Source: Dromaius novaehollandiae (Eukaryota; Chordata; Aves; Casuariiformes; Dromaiidae). Taken from it: a DNA stretch of 64,000 bases. The notes under the pieces were generated by a model. That model was not told where the DNA came from, did not search any database, and saw only the letters and a program-made list of their open reading frames with translations. Every line of letters begins with the position of its first letter. The first letter of the stretch is position 1. Positions 37,968 through 50,559 of this stretch are shown piece after piece. The stretch is from contig NC_088130.1 in NCBI RefSeq assembly GCF_036370855.1, positions 11,685,543 to 11,749,542 on the forward strand. Direction: 5' to 3'. The position numbers were made by a program, and so were the translations under genes.

Positions 37968-40900
37968 CGCGCTCCTCTCATACTTTCACACTTGGCAACT
38001 GTTTATATGCAGCTCTGTACCATTGAAGTTACATCAGGAAAGAATGTATTATATTGTGGTATTGTGGTCACGTTGTAGGGGTTGCTTTCTGTGTTAGGTG
38101 CACTGGTCTATTGGGTGTGGTTTGGTATCTGTCAGAGATTGTGGTTCTAACACCACAGCATCCAGACTGGAGGCATGGATTTAAAAGTTAAAACTCCTCA
38201 AGCACCTATATTGTTCAGGATTTTCTTTAATACTCAGCACTATAATTTCCAAGCATCCAGATTTTCTACTAGTTTTTTTTTTCCCCTGGGATTGAAATGA
38301 GATGAAAAAATATCAAATTGTCTTCAGATTTATTTTGTAATAAGTGTGCTCTATTATAGGGCTATAATTTTTTTTCCTAATTTGTTTGTATTTTTCTGAA
38401 GGAGCTTAAGAAAACCCTAACGAATAGAATGCAATACTTGCTATGGTTGCAATACTTGTGATGGTTAGAAAATTTGTATTATCAATTGCTCCAGGGGAGC
38501 ATTTGGATGGATTTATGGCCTGTTTTGTTTTTTAAGTAGCCTGAAGCTTTATAACGTGGCTACCAATGTCAAGTTATATAATTAATTATATAGTAACTAA
38601 GGTAATGATTTTTATTGTTTGGGAATTAATTTTCATTTCTTGTTGATGGCTAAGGATAGCCAAGTGCTCGCTGTTTTTTGTTTGTTTTTTGGTATTGCTT
38701 TGTTCTTAAGTTTGCATTTAGTTTGTTTTTCCCACAATATTAAGATTTGTCAGTGAAAGTAAAAGGCAGGATTCAATGTAATGATAAGATTTTTACGTGG
38801 CTTTTTTTGTTTTCTAAAGATGAGACACCTAAGTGAGGAAATTAGGTATATTTAGGCATAAGGAACAAAGAAAGAAAATTGGGTAGTGAAGATGATGATA
38901 AGTGACATGAAAGAGGAGAAAGCATACAGCAGAATAATTGGATGAGGGTTTTGGATGATGTATGCAATGAGAAAGGATGGAGTAACGTGAGGGGGGGAAA
39001 AAAACTGAGCAAGAACTATTAAAATAACGAATGTTAGATAAGTGTAGAACCTGAACTCTTCTTGAAAAAGAAAATGTACTTATCTAGATGCTGAATAGCT
39101 AATATAAATGAGGAACAATGAAAGAATACTTCCTTTTTTTACTGTGCAATTAAATGTGTAATATAAATCTGCAAAATCATGCAAAGAAAAATGGAAGGAA
39201 GAAGAATTAGCTTTGTGGTGACTATGGATTTGTTGCTTTGAATATATCTAGTTTTTTTCAGGACAGAATGCAATAGGTTTAGCCACTAGAAATCTATAAA
39301 GTAAAACAGAAAAGCAGTATTTCAAATCCTTTCTGTGCTGTGTTCTGTGTACGTTTATTATCGGCTTCCTTGGTTGTGTTCTATTTTCCATGCAGTTTCT
39401 TCAGAGGTGTGACTGACTCATGAATGATTCTCCCTCAGCCAATAGCTCTTAGACCAATGACCTGTTATAAAGTATGTAATTTTTCTTGATCTGCCTGTGC
39501 ACTCTCAGCAGGGAGTTTTAACTGAAAACACTAAAAGCAATATGGTTCTGTGGGTCATTAGTTTGGGCCTCCTTGACCACTGTTTTGAAACTGCTGCTTT
39601 AAAAAACAAAAAACAAACATTATCTTATTGCAATTCTCTTCCTCATATCAGGTCCTGCTAATGTCATTCATCAGTTATTTATTGCTCTCCTAAAAAGACC
39701 AGTTCACCTTCAAGCCAATTATCTGCCATCTTGTAAAACATGGACCTTTTCACCCTACCCATGCAGCATAAAATCATGCAATTCTCCTGGTGCCTCTTAG
39801 AAATTGGCTTCTCATCTGAGCAGTCAATTGAATTCCTCCCCCCGCCCCCAGCACTGCTTTTCTGGGAGGAGAGAAGATTAACAGCGCTGCTTCTATCCTA
39901 TGAGTGTTGTTTTAGGTTTGCCTGTGCAGCTTTAGCACTACAAGAAATATCTCCTGCTTTGTGACATCTGGGGTCCCTGACTACACATTAAAGGCTCTGA
40001 ATGCTGGAAAGAAAGTGTCAGACTGGAGAGTAGAAAGCCTCAAAAATGAAAGAAGAATATGTAGCTGATAAACTCAAAATGTGGTTGAAGTGGTATGCCT
40101 GAACCAAGATGAAGAACCTCTGAAAAGAACTGGTGTTTGAGAAGAGCTTGGAGTTCATTTCTTAGGTGCATGCTCAGAAATGTAGCTTTATACCAGTCTG
40201 ACTTGCACAAATTTGGACAAAATTCTCTTAAGAAATCACATTTCAAAAATAGTCTTTTTTTCAGGATACCTAAATACACCAAACTTTTCATAAAATAATG
40301 ATAGTAGTCTGAGAGCCTGTGACAATGCTTGTTATATCCCTCTCTTGAAGTGATTTCAAACTGCTCAAGTGTAGCTTTGATTAAGCCTTTGAAATTTGAT
40401 TGGGGTGGTTTCAGATAGTGCGTGTCAAAGCACATGCTTACAGCCAGGTTATATAAGCCACTAAAAACAATAACAAAGCATATTGTTTATCCAAAAAAGC
40501 ATAGGAGAGGAGGATACCACAAAAAGTCTTTTTCTCTTAGTATGACCTTTTGAATTGATTTCTCGCTCTTTTCATTCCTTTGCTTTGTCTGGAGAGCTTC
40601 CCAAGATAAGAACTTTAATTCAAGTGACAGATGTCTTTCCAAAGTGGCTGGTTATTATACCTCTTTTGATAAATATAGGTCCTTGTTTTGTCTTTTGTAA
40701 TCTGTCACATGATCTCAAATTCCTCTCTTTCCCTGAAGGCACAATGATTAAAAGATTAAAATTTAAAGTAGAAGCGATAGACCTTTCCATAGAACTCCTT
40801 TATACTTACCTACAGAAGGGTCCTGACGTCTTTAGGACAAAAAATTCCACCTGGGCCTTGAGCCATATAAAATAGGTATTCTTATGTGGAATTTCTCTGT

Positions 40901-41070
40901 AAAAGCTAAAGCTAATTGATTTAGATTTCTAGAAATAATTCTTCCTGGAAAGCTACAGGAACTCTGAGAGAGCAGGAGACCAAAGCCAGACTTCTAAGGA
41001 TAAGGCCACTCTTTTACCCACCTGGCAATACTGTTGACAAATAACAGCACTTTCAAGATGGTTTTGTGCA

Positions 41071-42155
41071 AAGAATTTATTCTTTCACAGCAAGGGGCCA
41101 TAAAGAGCATCCTTATCTGTAGTATGATAAATTACATTTCTGTAATGATTGAAAAAAAAAAAAAATTACACTGTTGTGTTCCTTTAGGTTACTTTACCAA
41201 ATAAGTGCTAATTATTCCCTTAGCCATAGTCTGAACATCCTGAGACATTTACAACAGAAATGCAAAAGTTGCCTGAGTAATGCTCTGTGTTTATATCAGT
41301 TCCCTGGATCCTGAGAAGGTAGTTACAAAGACAAAAGGAGTCGTCTTTTCTTTTTCTGAGCATACATATAGACCATATTTTCCTCTGCAGTAAACAGGGA
41401 AAATTGTGTGTAATGAAAGGTTAAGCTTTATAACCACTGGAAATAAGATTCATCAGAGGTTGATGTATAAAATACTTCATATTTTTTCATACAAACTATG
41501 AATACAGTAGAGTTTTATCTGGAAGAGAGTCACAATCACAGATCTTCAACATCATGTCATAAATACATAATTTCACTGGGAAATATGCTACAAGTTTGAG
41601 GTGAAATGCCTCAGCTTTGAGGGGCACATATGTGCCAGGTCATTTCAGGAAAGTAAGTCTAGGTAAAATCAGCAAAATCACCTATTGTATTATGAATTGC
41701 TGTACAACTATAATCACAAAGTAGCAAACAGTAAAGTGGCACCCTATGCCAGTGACATTCACTGTGCAGGCAAATACACCCATCTGGTTTATATCTGCAT
41801 GTTTTTAGTAGTGATTGGTAAGGTTCTCAATAAGTGTGTGTGTGCTGTTTGAAGGAGTGTTTGTAATAGTTGTAATGCACACACAAACATTGGGAAAGGA
41901 TTTAGTCTCCACACAAATGCTCAGAAACATGATCTCTTAACCAGCCTACATCTGGAGTGCTACTTAAAAGCCTAGCAAGGTTTTATATAAAGTTTTAGGA
42001 CGAAAGAGATGTTTTTAGAAACCATTCTGCTCTCACAATATGCATTAGCTAAAATCTTGAGCTCAGCATGCTAAGAAATAACTAAACATACTTAACTAAA
42101 TTGATGTAATTTAACCAGTAAGGCAACAGAGCAGAAAATCCTTAAATTAGTAGAG
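41071..42155 (-). other. PCSK5: Probable PCSK5 3' UTR
   Basis: After the PCSK5 stop codon at 42156-42158 the minus strand has no continuing ORF. An AATAAA lies at 41076-41081, giving a 3' UTR of about 1.1 kb. Further downstream polyadenylation sites are possible. Confidence 0.5.
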
Positions 42156-42559
42156 TTATCTAAATGAGTAACTTTCATCATCATATTCAAGCTCATCTTC
42201 CTCATCCTCCTCCAAAAGTCCATATCTAAATTTACGATAGATTGTCCCATCCTGGCCCATATATACAATATCATCATTGTCGTCGTCATCTTCATTATCT
42301 TGATCTCTGTACTCAATCACTTGATCTTCCTGATAGCTTGTACTCTCATGGGAGTTGCTCATGTAGGAAGCAAAGGCTTTGGAGTGATTTGTCAGCTTCT
42401 CATACCCCCTTTTATTGACAGCCTGGGTTTTGGCTTGTGATTTTCTCCAGATAAATATAATAGCTCCAATGATAAGAAGAAGGAAAATGCAGGTAATAAC
42501 AAAGAAAACGGTTTTGCTTTTGTGCTCAGGTGGTAGAGTGATCCGTAAGACACAGTCAT
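42156..42559 (-). CDS. PCSK5: PCSK5 (PC5/6B) last exon: transmembrane helix and acidic cytoplasmic tail
   Basis: PCSK5 is a subtilisin-like proprotein convertase. This exon defines the membrane-anchored B isoform. It encodes a short luminal segment starting DDCVLRITLPP, a single hydrophobic helix (KTVFFVITCIFLLLIIGAII), a basic stop-transfer IWRKSQ, and a tail of about 100 residues. Two acidic clusters are visible, DNEDDDDNDD and the C-terminal LLEEDEEDELEYDDE. These match the AC1/AC2 sorting signals known for PC5B. YEKL and EDQVIEYRD blocks are also family-typical. The last residues are ESYSFR. The acceptor TTGTTGTCAG follows a 23-T tract. Entry phase is 1. Confidence 0.95.
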
Positions 42560-42573
42560 CTGACAACAGCAAT

Positions 42574-42596
42574 AAAAAAAAAAAAAAAAAAAAAAA
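42574..42596. repeat. A23 tract (T23 on the PCSK5 sense strand)
   Basis: The run ends 15 nt before the last PCSK5 exon, so on the transcript it forms an extended polypyrimidine tract. Confidence 0.9.
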
Positions 42597-43367
42597 GATT
42601 ATATGAGGTCAGGTGGGGGTCTTTGTTTTAAATGCCCCAGCAGAACATTTAGGCCTGTTTACATCTTTAAATTTTTTGGACTAAATACCCTGTTCTTCCA
42701 GTACAACAATTGTGCTCTTGTGGCTGTGATGGTGTAAGGATATAAGCAAGGAGAGGGTTGTTGGGATAGCGAAGTTTCTTCGTCAGATTAGGAGTAAACA
42801 GCAAGAAGCAGAAAAGCTAACAAGCACACAAACACAACCTATTTGTTAAGTTTGGACAAGAAACATAGCATCCCTGGAAATATTTGTATTTTTAACTCTC
42901 TGGCTTCTAGAAAGATTGGAAGACAGGTTGTGTGTGCCCTGAGCTTGTCTGTTTTTCCCAATCGTATCAGTTTGGTATAATAAAAACATTCCTTCTCTCT
43001 GCAAATCTTCCCTTGTGTAATATGCTGTAGCTACTTCAAAGTCAATGGGGTGGTTTTGACATGATGAGCTTAAAGTGTGCGATTCAGATTGCTATCTGTT
43101 GAAACAAGCATTTCCCAGTCAACTGGGTTATGAAATGCATGGCCATTTAAAACAAGAGTCGTGACTGAGAGGAGGAGGCAATATCTGTTGCAGTTGCTGT
43201 TTTTTGTATAAAGCCCTTCCTACTCTGGTGATGGAGCAGTAGAGAAACACTGTATGCATGCAGCTCAGCAGCACATTTTTGTTATTTTCTGCTTTTCCTT
43301 TTTAAATGTCAGCCCAGTGAGTCATAGGGCCCTTAAACACCGGTACCACTTATCAACACGGTCCTAC

Positions 43368-43554
43368 CTTGTGTTTCACTGCAGTCACAGCACTCCGGGC
43401 TGTCTGCCAGGTCAGAGTCACCGCAGCAGGGCAGGCAGCGACTTTCTTCGAGGTAGAGCTGCATGCTGGCTGGACACATGGTGCAGTTGAGAGGCCCAGG
43501 TCCCTTACATTCAGTGCACGTGCTGTCACATTTCTCACATTTGAACTGGTCGTC
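43368..43554 (-). CDS. PCSK5: PCSK5 exon: last furin-like repeat before the membrane
   Basis: It encodes DDQFKCEKCDSTCTECKGPG and then a CxxC-rich segment ending CCDCSETQ. The donor is CACAAG followed by GTAGGACC. The start at 43554 uses an acceptor TGTGTCTCAAG, chosen because it enters in phase 0, matching the previous exon. It also aligns the protein with the human region as I recall it. A nicer-looking acceptor at 43661-43662 would enter in phase 2 and break the frame. Exit phase is 1, matching the last exon. Confidence 0.88.
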
Positions 43555-45093
43555 CTTGAGACACAGAACACAAGCAATGCACCTCTCATTTCCATTCCTT
43601 TGGACCTCACCGTTCTGCCCTGTCACTCTCTGGGTCCCCATGTCCAGACACCATGGATGTCTATAGCAAAATTCATCGAGGAGTGGGAAAATTAAAATTT
43701 GTTTCATACTGCCTGGGTTCTCAGTGATCTGCTGGTAAGGAGAGTGAAAAAGCAGTGTAGGAGAAGCTTAGTTTGCAATCTAACCTAGCTAGATAGCTAG
43801 CTAAAATTCATTCACACTATCAGCTCTTTGGCCAGAAGCTGTGTTTTTTGTTTTGCTAGACCCCTATTAGCTAGTCTATGGCTCTTTAGCACTAATGATG
43901 GTAACAACAGTAAAATAGTCTTAAAGAAGCAACTGAGGTGGGATAAGCAAGAGGAAATATTCCGGAAAAAAAAAGAAAATGAGAGAATGAATTCAATTTC
44001 CAACTTGGGAAGAAGGAGAAATAAAGAATAAAGCTGACCGGAAATTTTCTGGCAAAACAGACTTCTATTAGATCGTGTTCGTTCTATTTTACAGAAACCA
44101 CTTAGATCCAGGTACTCTTCTCAAATTCCAGGTAGATTTCGGGGAGCATCTATGTACAAAGACTACTGGAGCTCATTGCTGTCACACATACCTTGTAGAC
44201 TGCTCTGAGGTCAGGTAATTCAGGGCTTCCAGTGTCTGCAGTTCATGGGTGGCCTACTGGGCAAAAGTTCCTTATTTTTTTGCTGTGGGACCAGGACCCC
44301 AGATCCAGTGCAATAACCTTACATCAAACTGGATAGCTCTCTCAGAGCTGGTGGGCTTCTTGCCCTGAATCTGAGAGCATGGAAGAGATGGGGAGGCCAT
44401 ACTGGGAGGTCCAGTTTCTCAAAGCTCTTGCAAAGAACTGTGGACCATCATGGTCCCCAGCTCTTAGGCTGCCTTCTTCACAGTTGTGGAGCAGCCCTGC
44501 TACGGAGGTCCTCCAGGCTGGAGATTCCAGGGTATCCAGCATCTCAGGCCAACTGGCTTGCCTTGGCACTATATTCTTGAGCAAACAGCTCTGGAAGGCA
44601 GTTGGAAATCTGGAAGCTGGGGTGCCCAGACTTGTGGCACAGACCCAAACCTGCTTGTGGTCCTACTTTAGAGACATGTAGCTCTGTTAACTTCAGCCTA
44701 TCTCTTCACTAGAGGTTTCTGCCAGTAGAATTCTTGGTCAGAAATGTGATGTGATTTCTTACAAACAAAGCAGCAGAAATCCCTGGGGAAATCTCAGTTA
44801 TACCACAAGAAATAATACTCTATTACTGATATAGCTGAATTTGTTCACATGGTTTTGGTATGGCCCTCAGCATCATTGTGTCTTTACATATACTGGTAGA
44901 GAAATCCTCCTACAGTAGACAGCCCCAGAAAGAGAAACGATGCTTTTTCTGCCAAGAGAATAACAAAAGTAGGAACATTTAAAGGTAAACAGACTTGAAA
45001 ACTCGGAGAGAAGCATTCTGTGTTCTTCCTCTTGTGTTCAGAAGTTAAAGTTCAGGATATAAATCACAGGAGAAAATGCCTACAAATAGGTAC

Positions 45094-45209
45094 CTCTTGT
45101 GTTGGTGACTCCTGGACTCTGTATTCGCCTACAAGACAGTCTGAGTTGCACATTCCACTTAATAAAGTGTAGCTCCATACGCAAGAAGTGCAGCTGAATG
45201 CTCCATCCG
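45094..45209 (-). CDS. PCSK5: PCSK5 exon: cysteine-rich domain
   Basis: This 116-nt exon encodes DGAFSCTSCVWSYTLLSG and CNSDCLVGEYRV, resembling the PCSK5 C-terminal cysteine-rich region. Acceptor GCCTTTCTAG enters in phase 1 and donor AAGAG followed by GTACCT exits in phase 0. Confidence 0.9.
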
Positions 45210-47324
45210 CTAGAAAGGCAAACAAAACAATATTAGAACAGGGAAAAAAAAGTCCTCTAACTTCCTTCCAGAAATACACTGATCACCTCCACCAAAGAAA
45301 AGGAACATTTGTCATTATTGAGGCTCAGCAATGAACTGTCTAGTATGAGGAGGCTGGTATTAAAAAGAGCTTGGGTCTCATCTTGAAACTTTATGTGCCC
45401 ACAAAGTGTATTGCTTATGTGTTTTGAAATTCATGAAAAGCTGATTATGAACTACAAGGAGTGTGTTGGACTTCTGTCTTTTCTTTTTCTTAGTGTTGCA
45501 ACTGGTTTGCCACCTGGCTTGGCCATTTGTGCTGTGTCTGCATGGGGACTTTCAGAGGCATTCAGGAGAATCAATTAAATCAGTGAACTAAATTAAAATT
45601 GTGTGAAACCTTGGCCAAATTCTCTCATATGCAAAGTCAATAGGCATGCAGCCTGTTAGCTAACCCTTTTCCAACAACAATGAATTAACATACGTTTATG
45701 TTTTTAATAAAAATATAAATTCTTGCATAGTTGCATAAGAAAAAATTGTGTTTCACTAGGTGCAAACAGAGCATCGTATGTGCTTTGTGTGTGTGAGAGC
45801 ATTTTTGAAGACAGGCTGCAGGTGATTCTTCTGCAGAACATTGACGTGAACATTTTGTCCTTCTTAATGTTAAAATGCATGTGTCCAATTTCCTGCCACT
45901 TGGCATCTTCTGCCACTCTCTGAAAAGAAGGTGTTAATGTTAGCAGTAGTTAAACAGGTGAAGTTAGCAATGTTTTATGATCCAGTGAATTCATTGTGTG
46001 ATTTTTCTGAGCAATGCAGGGTTTGCCTCCCTGGCCACATGAAACACGAGACACTGCACCGCTTCTTGGCTCCTACATCAGCAATGCAGATTGATTTCAG
46101 AGCACCTACTGGTTTGCTGTTTAGAAAGACTGGCTCATATTTCATCGTACTGTCCCTGTAATTAAGATAGAAAATCTGTCCTTTAGTATTAATCCCAAAT
46201 AAAATAAAAATCAATCATAGGAAGCAGTCTGTAAGTTAAAATGGCAATCTCTTTTTGTCTCAAATCCAAGCCAAAATATTGCTGTCATTTATTATGATGT
46301 CCTTGTATAGTTACGTTTTAACAGTTCTTGAAGGTGGCTTCACTCTAGGAATTATTTCCACAATTTTAAATATTGTTATGTTTGCAATTAGCCATCTGCA
46401 CTATCCAATATATCCACTGTCCAAAAGAGTATTTTTAGGTTTTAATATAGTATGGTCTGAGCTGCAGAGCGGCACCTGCTAGCTATCATCTGATGCCATT
46501 CAGATAGAATAGGACACTGTATGGGTCCAAGGGGAATAGTGCGGCCCAGTTCAGAATTGGATGCAGTATAATTTAGGGAAAAAAGACATGGAACACATAA
46601 ATGTGTCATAGAACAAAACAGATGGTCTCTCAAAGTTAACTTAGAAAAATACTTAACTATATTCAAAGCAGCAGACACCACACTTTTTTTTTTTTTCACC
46701 CTAGAGATGCTCTGTGGCCTTTTTGTTATTTTTGGTGTTGGTGGCTGTTGATTTTCTACTCTTTCCTTTAGAGACTGTAAAGATGTGCGGCTGGATTAGG
46801 TTCCTTGGCTTTCACAGAGTGCCACATGTAGAATGATAGCTCAAGGAGTGAGATATTATTCAGTGTTTGTGAGACAGAGTCCAGCCCTCTTAGCATCAGA
46901 GCCCTGGTTTTAAAGTTGATGAGCGTCTCTCTGAGAAGCCTGGCTGAATTAAATGAACTTAATCACGTGGTCAACCTGTTTACCTTCGATGGCTTTGTAC
47001 AGGTGGTCGCTCCCAGCCCTCCTCTCCTGCGGGTGCTTCTGCACCCTGTGATTGGAGGCAGCGCAGTAGGAATTGATATTTTTGTTTAATCTTGGTGATT
47101 CAATACTCTGTAAATAAGGTGGCAGCCTGGATCAGCCAGCTGAGCGAGTAAGCCAGGGCCTGGGAGACTCCTTAGATCGAAGGTAGTTTAGCAGGGCCAT
47201 ATATGCTACTACTACACTTCCTCGTGAAGTGTTTCCAAATACTGGAGCAGAGAGAGAACAACAAAAAAAAGATATGGCTTGTGTTTTGATACTCTTTTTG
47301 TCGAAGCAGAGCGTATGCTTTTAC

Positions 47325-47542
47325 CTTCGCACGTTCGGCAGGAAGGGTGGCATCTATCGCACATGTTGTTGTCCTTGTTTTTGTAGTAATATTCAGGGCA
47401 AGAGCTAACACATTCATTCTTGGAACGCAACAGGTAAAAATATGTATCGCAGAAAAGGCAGTCTGTAGGCTGAGGTCCCATGCACTCCTTACAGCTCTTG
47501 TGGCATCTCTCACATGACCCCGTGGAGTTTTGTGCAAAGTAT
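47325..47542 (-). CDS. PCSK5: PCSK5 exon: furin-like repeats
   Basis: This 218-nt exon encodes YFAQNSTGSCERCHKSCKEC and a second repeat around CDRCHPSCRTCE, with regular CxxC spacing. NST is a potential N-glycosylation site. Acceptor CTGTTTCAG enters in phase 2 and donor GTAAAAGC exits in phase 1. Frames agree with both neighbours. Confidence 0.92.
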
Positions 47543-48516
47543 CTGAAACAGATCAGATGATAGCGTTGGCTTTGCAAATGCCTAAAAATGACAGGAAAGG
47601 CCAAAACATCCTTCCTCCTGAGCTCTTGCTGTGGTTACATCCATATACCTTTTGCACCTCAGTGGAAGTAGAGTGCATTTGCTTAGACTGCATTTGCCTG
47701 TTGGAGTTCAGCTATAAAGCAAGACTTTCTGAAATAGAGGGTGAATTCAGGTACGAAGTAAGCAAATAAACAGACATGACTCAGAAATCCTAAACTCTGG
47801 TTTTGGCTCTACCACAAGCATCCTGTGAGTTGTTGGACAAGCATTTAATTCCTCACCGCTTCTGATGCCCAGCTGTCAGACGGGAATTCAGTAATTCCAT
47901 GTTTCCTTACAGTCCACAAACAGACCCAGCCGAAGGACACCAAGAAGGAAACAGTTTGTTCATCTAAATTGTGCAGTCAGGGAAAAAGAGGAATAGCTGC
48001 AGAGTGGTTGTATTGAGGTATAGTTGTTGCAGACTCATATTAATGAAGTTGCTGCCTAAAATTATGAGTCCTCAGTTAAATAATGTTTTAATGGTCGGTT
48101 TTGTTACAATCTATTATAAACATTCACTCAATGTGAAACAAAAGTAACCACATCCAAACTTCAGGCTAGGCAGAGCCTGCAATGATGCTTGAAGCAAGTT
48201 ACACTGCTTCCTGCGCTCAAGCTGACTAATTGAGGGATAACTTAGTTTTTACTCTGTTTCATGCTGTTCTGTATAAACATAATCTCAAAGCGTCCTTGGA
48301 GCTTTTAAGAATGGCCACATCACATCGAGCTGGTTCCAGCTTGGGCACCAGCTCTGTCTCTCCAGTTCTGCACTGGAAAGGGAGGTTTTACACCACCTCT
48401 GTGTACTAGGAGGACATGAGAAATTTTCATGCTAAGATAGGACTGAAGGCGGAATGACGGGATTTCTCAAAGCGCTCTCTGTGATGTAGCTCTTAGTTAA
48501 AGATCTTGGACCTTAC

Positions 48517-48694
48517 CCAGCTGGACACTGGTTTACACATCCTTTTCCTTTCCTGTACCAGCTCGGTTTGCAGGAGAGGCACTGTGAGCTGTGTTTTCCA
48601 AAGCAAGTGTCACAGGTGATGTGGCATGGGGAACATTGTCCCTCATCGCTGTCAGCATAATATCCATGTGGGCACGTTTCAACGCAGGAGGTAT
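48517..48694 (-). CDS. PCSK5: PCSK5 exon: furin-like repeat
   Basis: This 178-nt exon encodes TSCVETCPHGYYADSDEGQC, then CHITCDTCFG and CVNQCPAG. This is the classic furin-like repeat cadence of CP.G.Y followed by CxxCH.sC.tC. Acceptor CTCTGTGCAG enters in phase 1 and donor GTAAGG exits in phase 2. Confidence 0.92.
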
Positions 48695-50328
48695 CTGCAC
48701 AGAGAACAATGCGGAATAACAGATCATATTCAGTATTTGCTGCTATAAAAATCTCATACACCTCTGCCGGCGCAAACTCTGACAGGGGACGCTGTTAGAG
48801 ATTGTAACAAAGCCAGTAAAGGGCACATTGGGACATCCTAATTATTTTTTGTTTCTTCCTAGTCTTGTCACTTCATTAGTCTTTGCTTCTGAGTCTTATG
48901 TACGTTAGCAGGCTCTTCAGAAAAAATCATTTTTAATCTTTAGAAAATATAAATGCAATGCATAATAAATAATACTGAACAGCAGCTGTGATTTCTTTCA
49001 GAACACACAAAGAAAGAAATAATAATCAGGAAACTTTATCTCTCTATCTGCATTACCATTTTCCCTAGGTTTCACTCTGATTCTAAGTGCACTCTTTCAG
49101 GCTCATTGCATTCTGTGTATTTGGTAAATGGAAATTTTCCATACCTATGGAAAGAAGTTTGAGATTTAATGATGTTTGTTCATTGGTCTTTGTCCCTGTG
49201 TGTGGCTGCTGCTTTGTGTTATGGGAATACACACCTCTAATGCTGCTAAATGCACTAGGTACATTACATTGTTCGCCTGAGATTTCAGAGGGTCATTAGC
49301 AGAATAGAAATCTGGAATGAAAAGCTAGGACTGAATCAACTAACTGCAAGTGTATGGAGCTAAGAGAATAGTGATTACTCTTAATAGCTTGCACTCATTA
49401 TCTAGCTTGTCCTTATTGTTTTGCTGCTCAGATTACAAATGGGCAAAGGAAGGTACTTTTCCTTACTTCTATTTTTTTTGCATTTTTTTTCCTCCACTCC
49501 AGATTGTTTATTTATATGTACTTCCTTCTACTTCACCAATGGTAATGGTAAGCTGGGTGTGCTAGTAATAATGTCAAGTCTGAGTTGAGCCCTCAAAAAT
49601 TTAAGAATTCGAAATCTGCATCAGAATTAGATGCAGACAGCTCAGAGTCAGTGTTTTAATTCAAATTTATTTTAGATTTTTCCTGAATTACAGATCATTT
49701 AAACCAGTTTTTCTCTAAATGAATTTTTTAATTTTTGTTTGCTTTTTTTTAAACATACAAAGAAGGAAAGTTTAAGTCCTGGGATTTTATAGTTTTTACC
49801 AACTTGTTTCTGAGACAATAGTCTTTTGCTCCAAAGAAAGAAAAAGAAAGTAGTTTTGCATCTCAACCATCCGCTAGGGACTGACCTAATGAACTGGAAA
49901 CAATTTTTTAACTTCTCTGCTTAAGTATGTCCTTGTTCATCAGATTGCTGCAGGGATTAAATGAGCCAACATGTAAATGTGAACTCTGTGTGCTTACCAG
50001 CCATGAGCTAAAGACATCCCTTTTGTCTTTTTCAAGTTACTTGTAGGAAACAAAAGTGCCAGTAAATAGGGAGTAAATGAAACAAATACAAGTTTTGTTT
50101 AGCCATAGACTTTGTTGCTACTTAGAAGGTCTGCTTTTGGCCTCCTCAAAAAATATCCCAGGTAGTCCTGAAGAAGTAATTATCTCTGCACCTGCTTGTC
50201 AGGTCAGCCTTGCAATATTTAGGTTGAAGTGGTCATAGATATTTCATGAATAGGACAGAAACTTCTATTTCATGCTCTCCTATTCTTCAATGTAAAATAA
50301 AATCTAGATGCAGGATCAAGATACTCAC

Positions 50329-50559
50329 TGAGAAGATGTTGATTATTTGCACAGCTAAGACACTGGTGTTCAGTGGGTCCTGAGCAGTGAAAGCATTTCT
50401 TATGACAAGGCTTGCAGGTTTGAGTTTGCTCATCATGGTACTCAGTGCGAGAGCAGTATCTGGATGCCAAACATTGCCCATTGTGGTTCAGCGTCAGGCC
50501 ATTTCTGCAAGTAAGGCAGGCAGTGGAAGAAAAACAAGTCTGGCATGTCCTATTGCATG
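50329..50559 (-). CDS. PCSK5: PCSK5 exon: furin-like repeats
   Basis: This 231-nt exon encodes CNRTCQTCFSSTACLTC, an intervening loop with SRYCSRTEYHDE, and CKPCHKKCFHCSGPTEHQC. An NRT sequon is present at the start. Acceptor TTTGTCCTTTTCAG enters in phase 1 and donor GTGAGTAT exits in phase 1. Confidence 0.92.

Larger units (their letters stand above)
36031..41070. other. Spacer between convergent RFK and PCSK5
   Basis: About 5 kb of AT-rich DNA without a supported gene. It contains an imperfect inverted repeat at 36785-36851, a run of 21 Gs at 37947-37967 and a C-rich patch near 39836. ORFs at 39740-39964 (plus) and 40040-40435 (minus) have no recognisable family signature. Confidence 0.55.

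Noticed and set aside
40040-40435. 131-codon minus-strand ORF downstream of PCSK5
   Set aside because: No recognisable domain or splice context, and it lies beyond the likely PCSK5 polyadenylation signal.
43369-43695. Plus-strand ORFs opposite the PCSK5 exon at 43.4 kb
   Set aside because: Antisense shadows of the cysteine-rich coding sequence.
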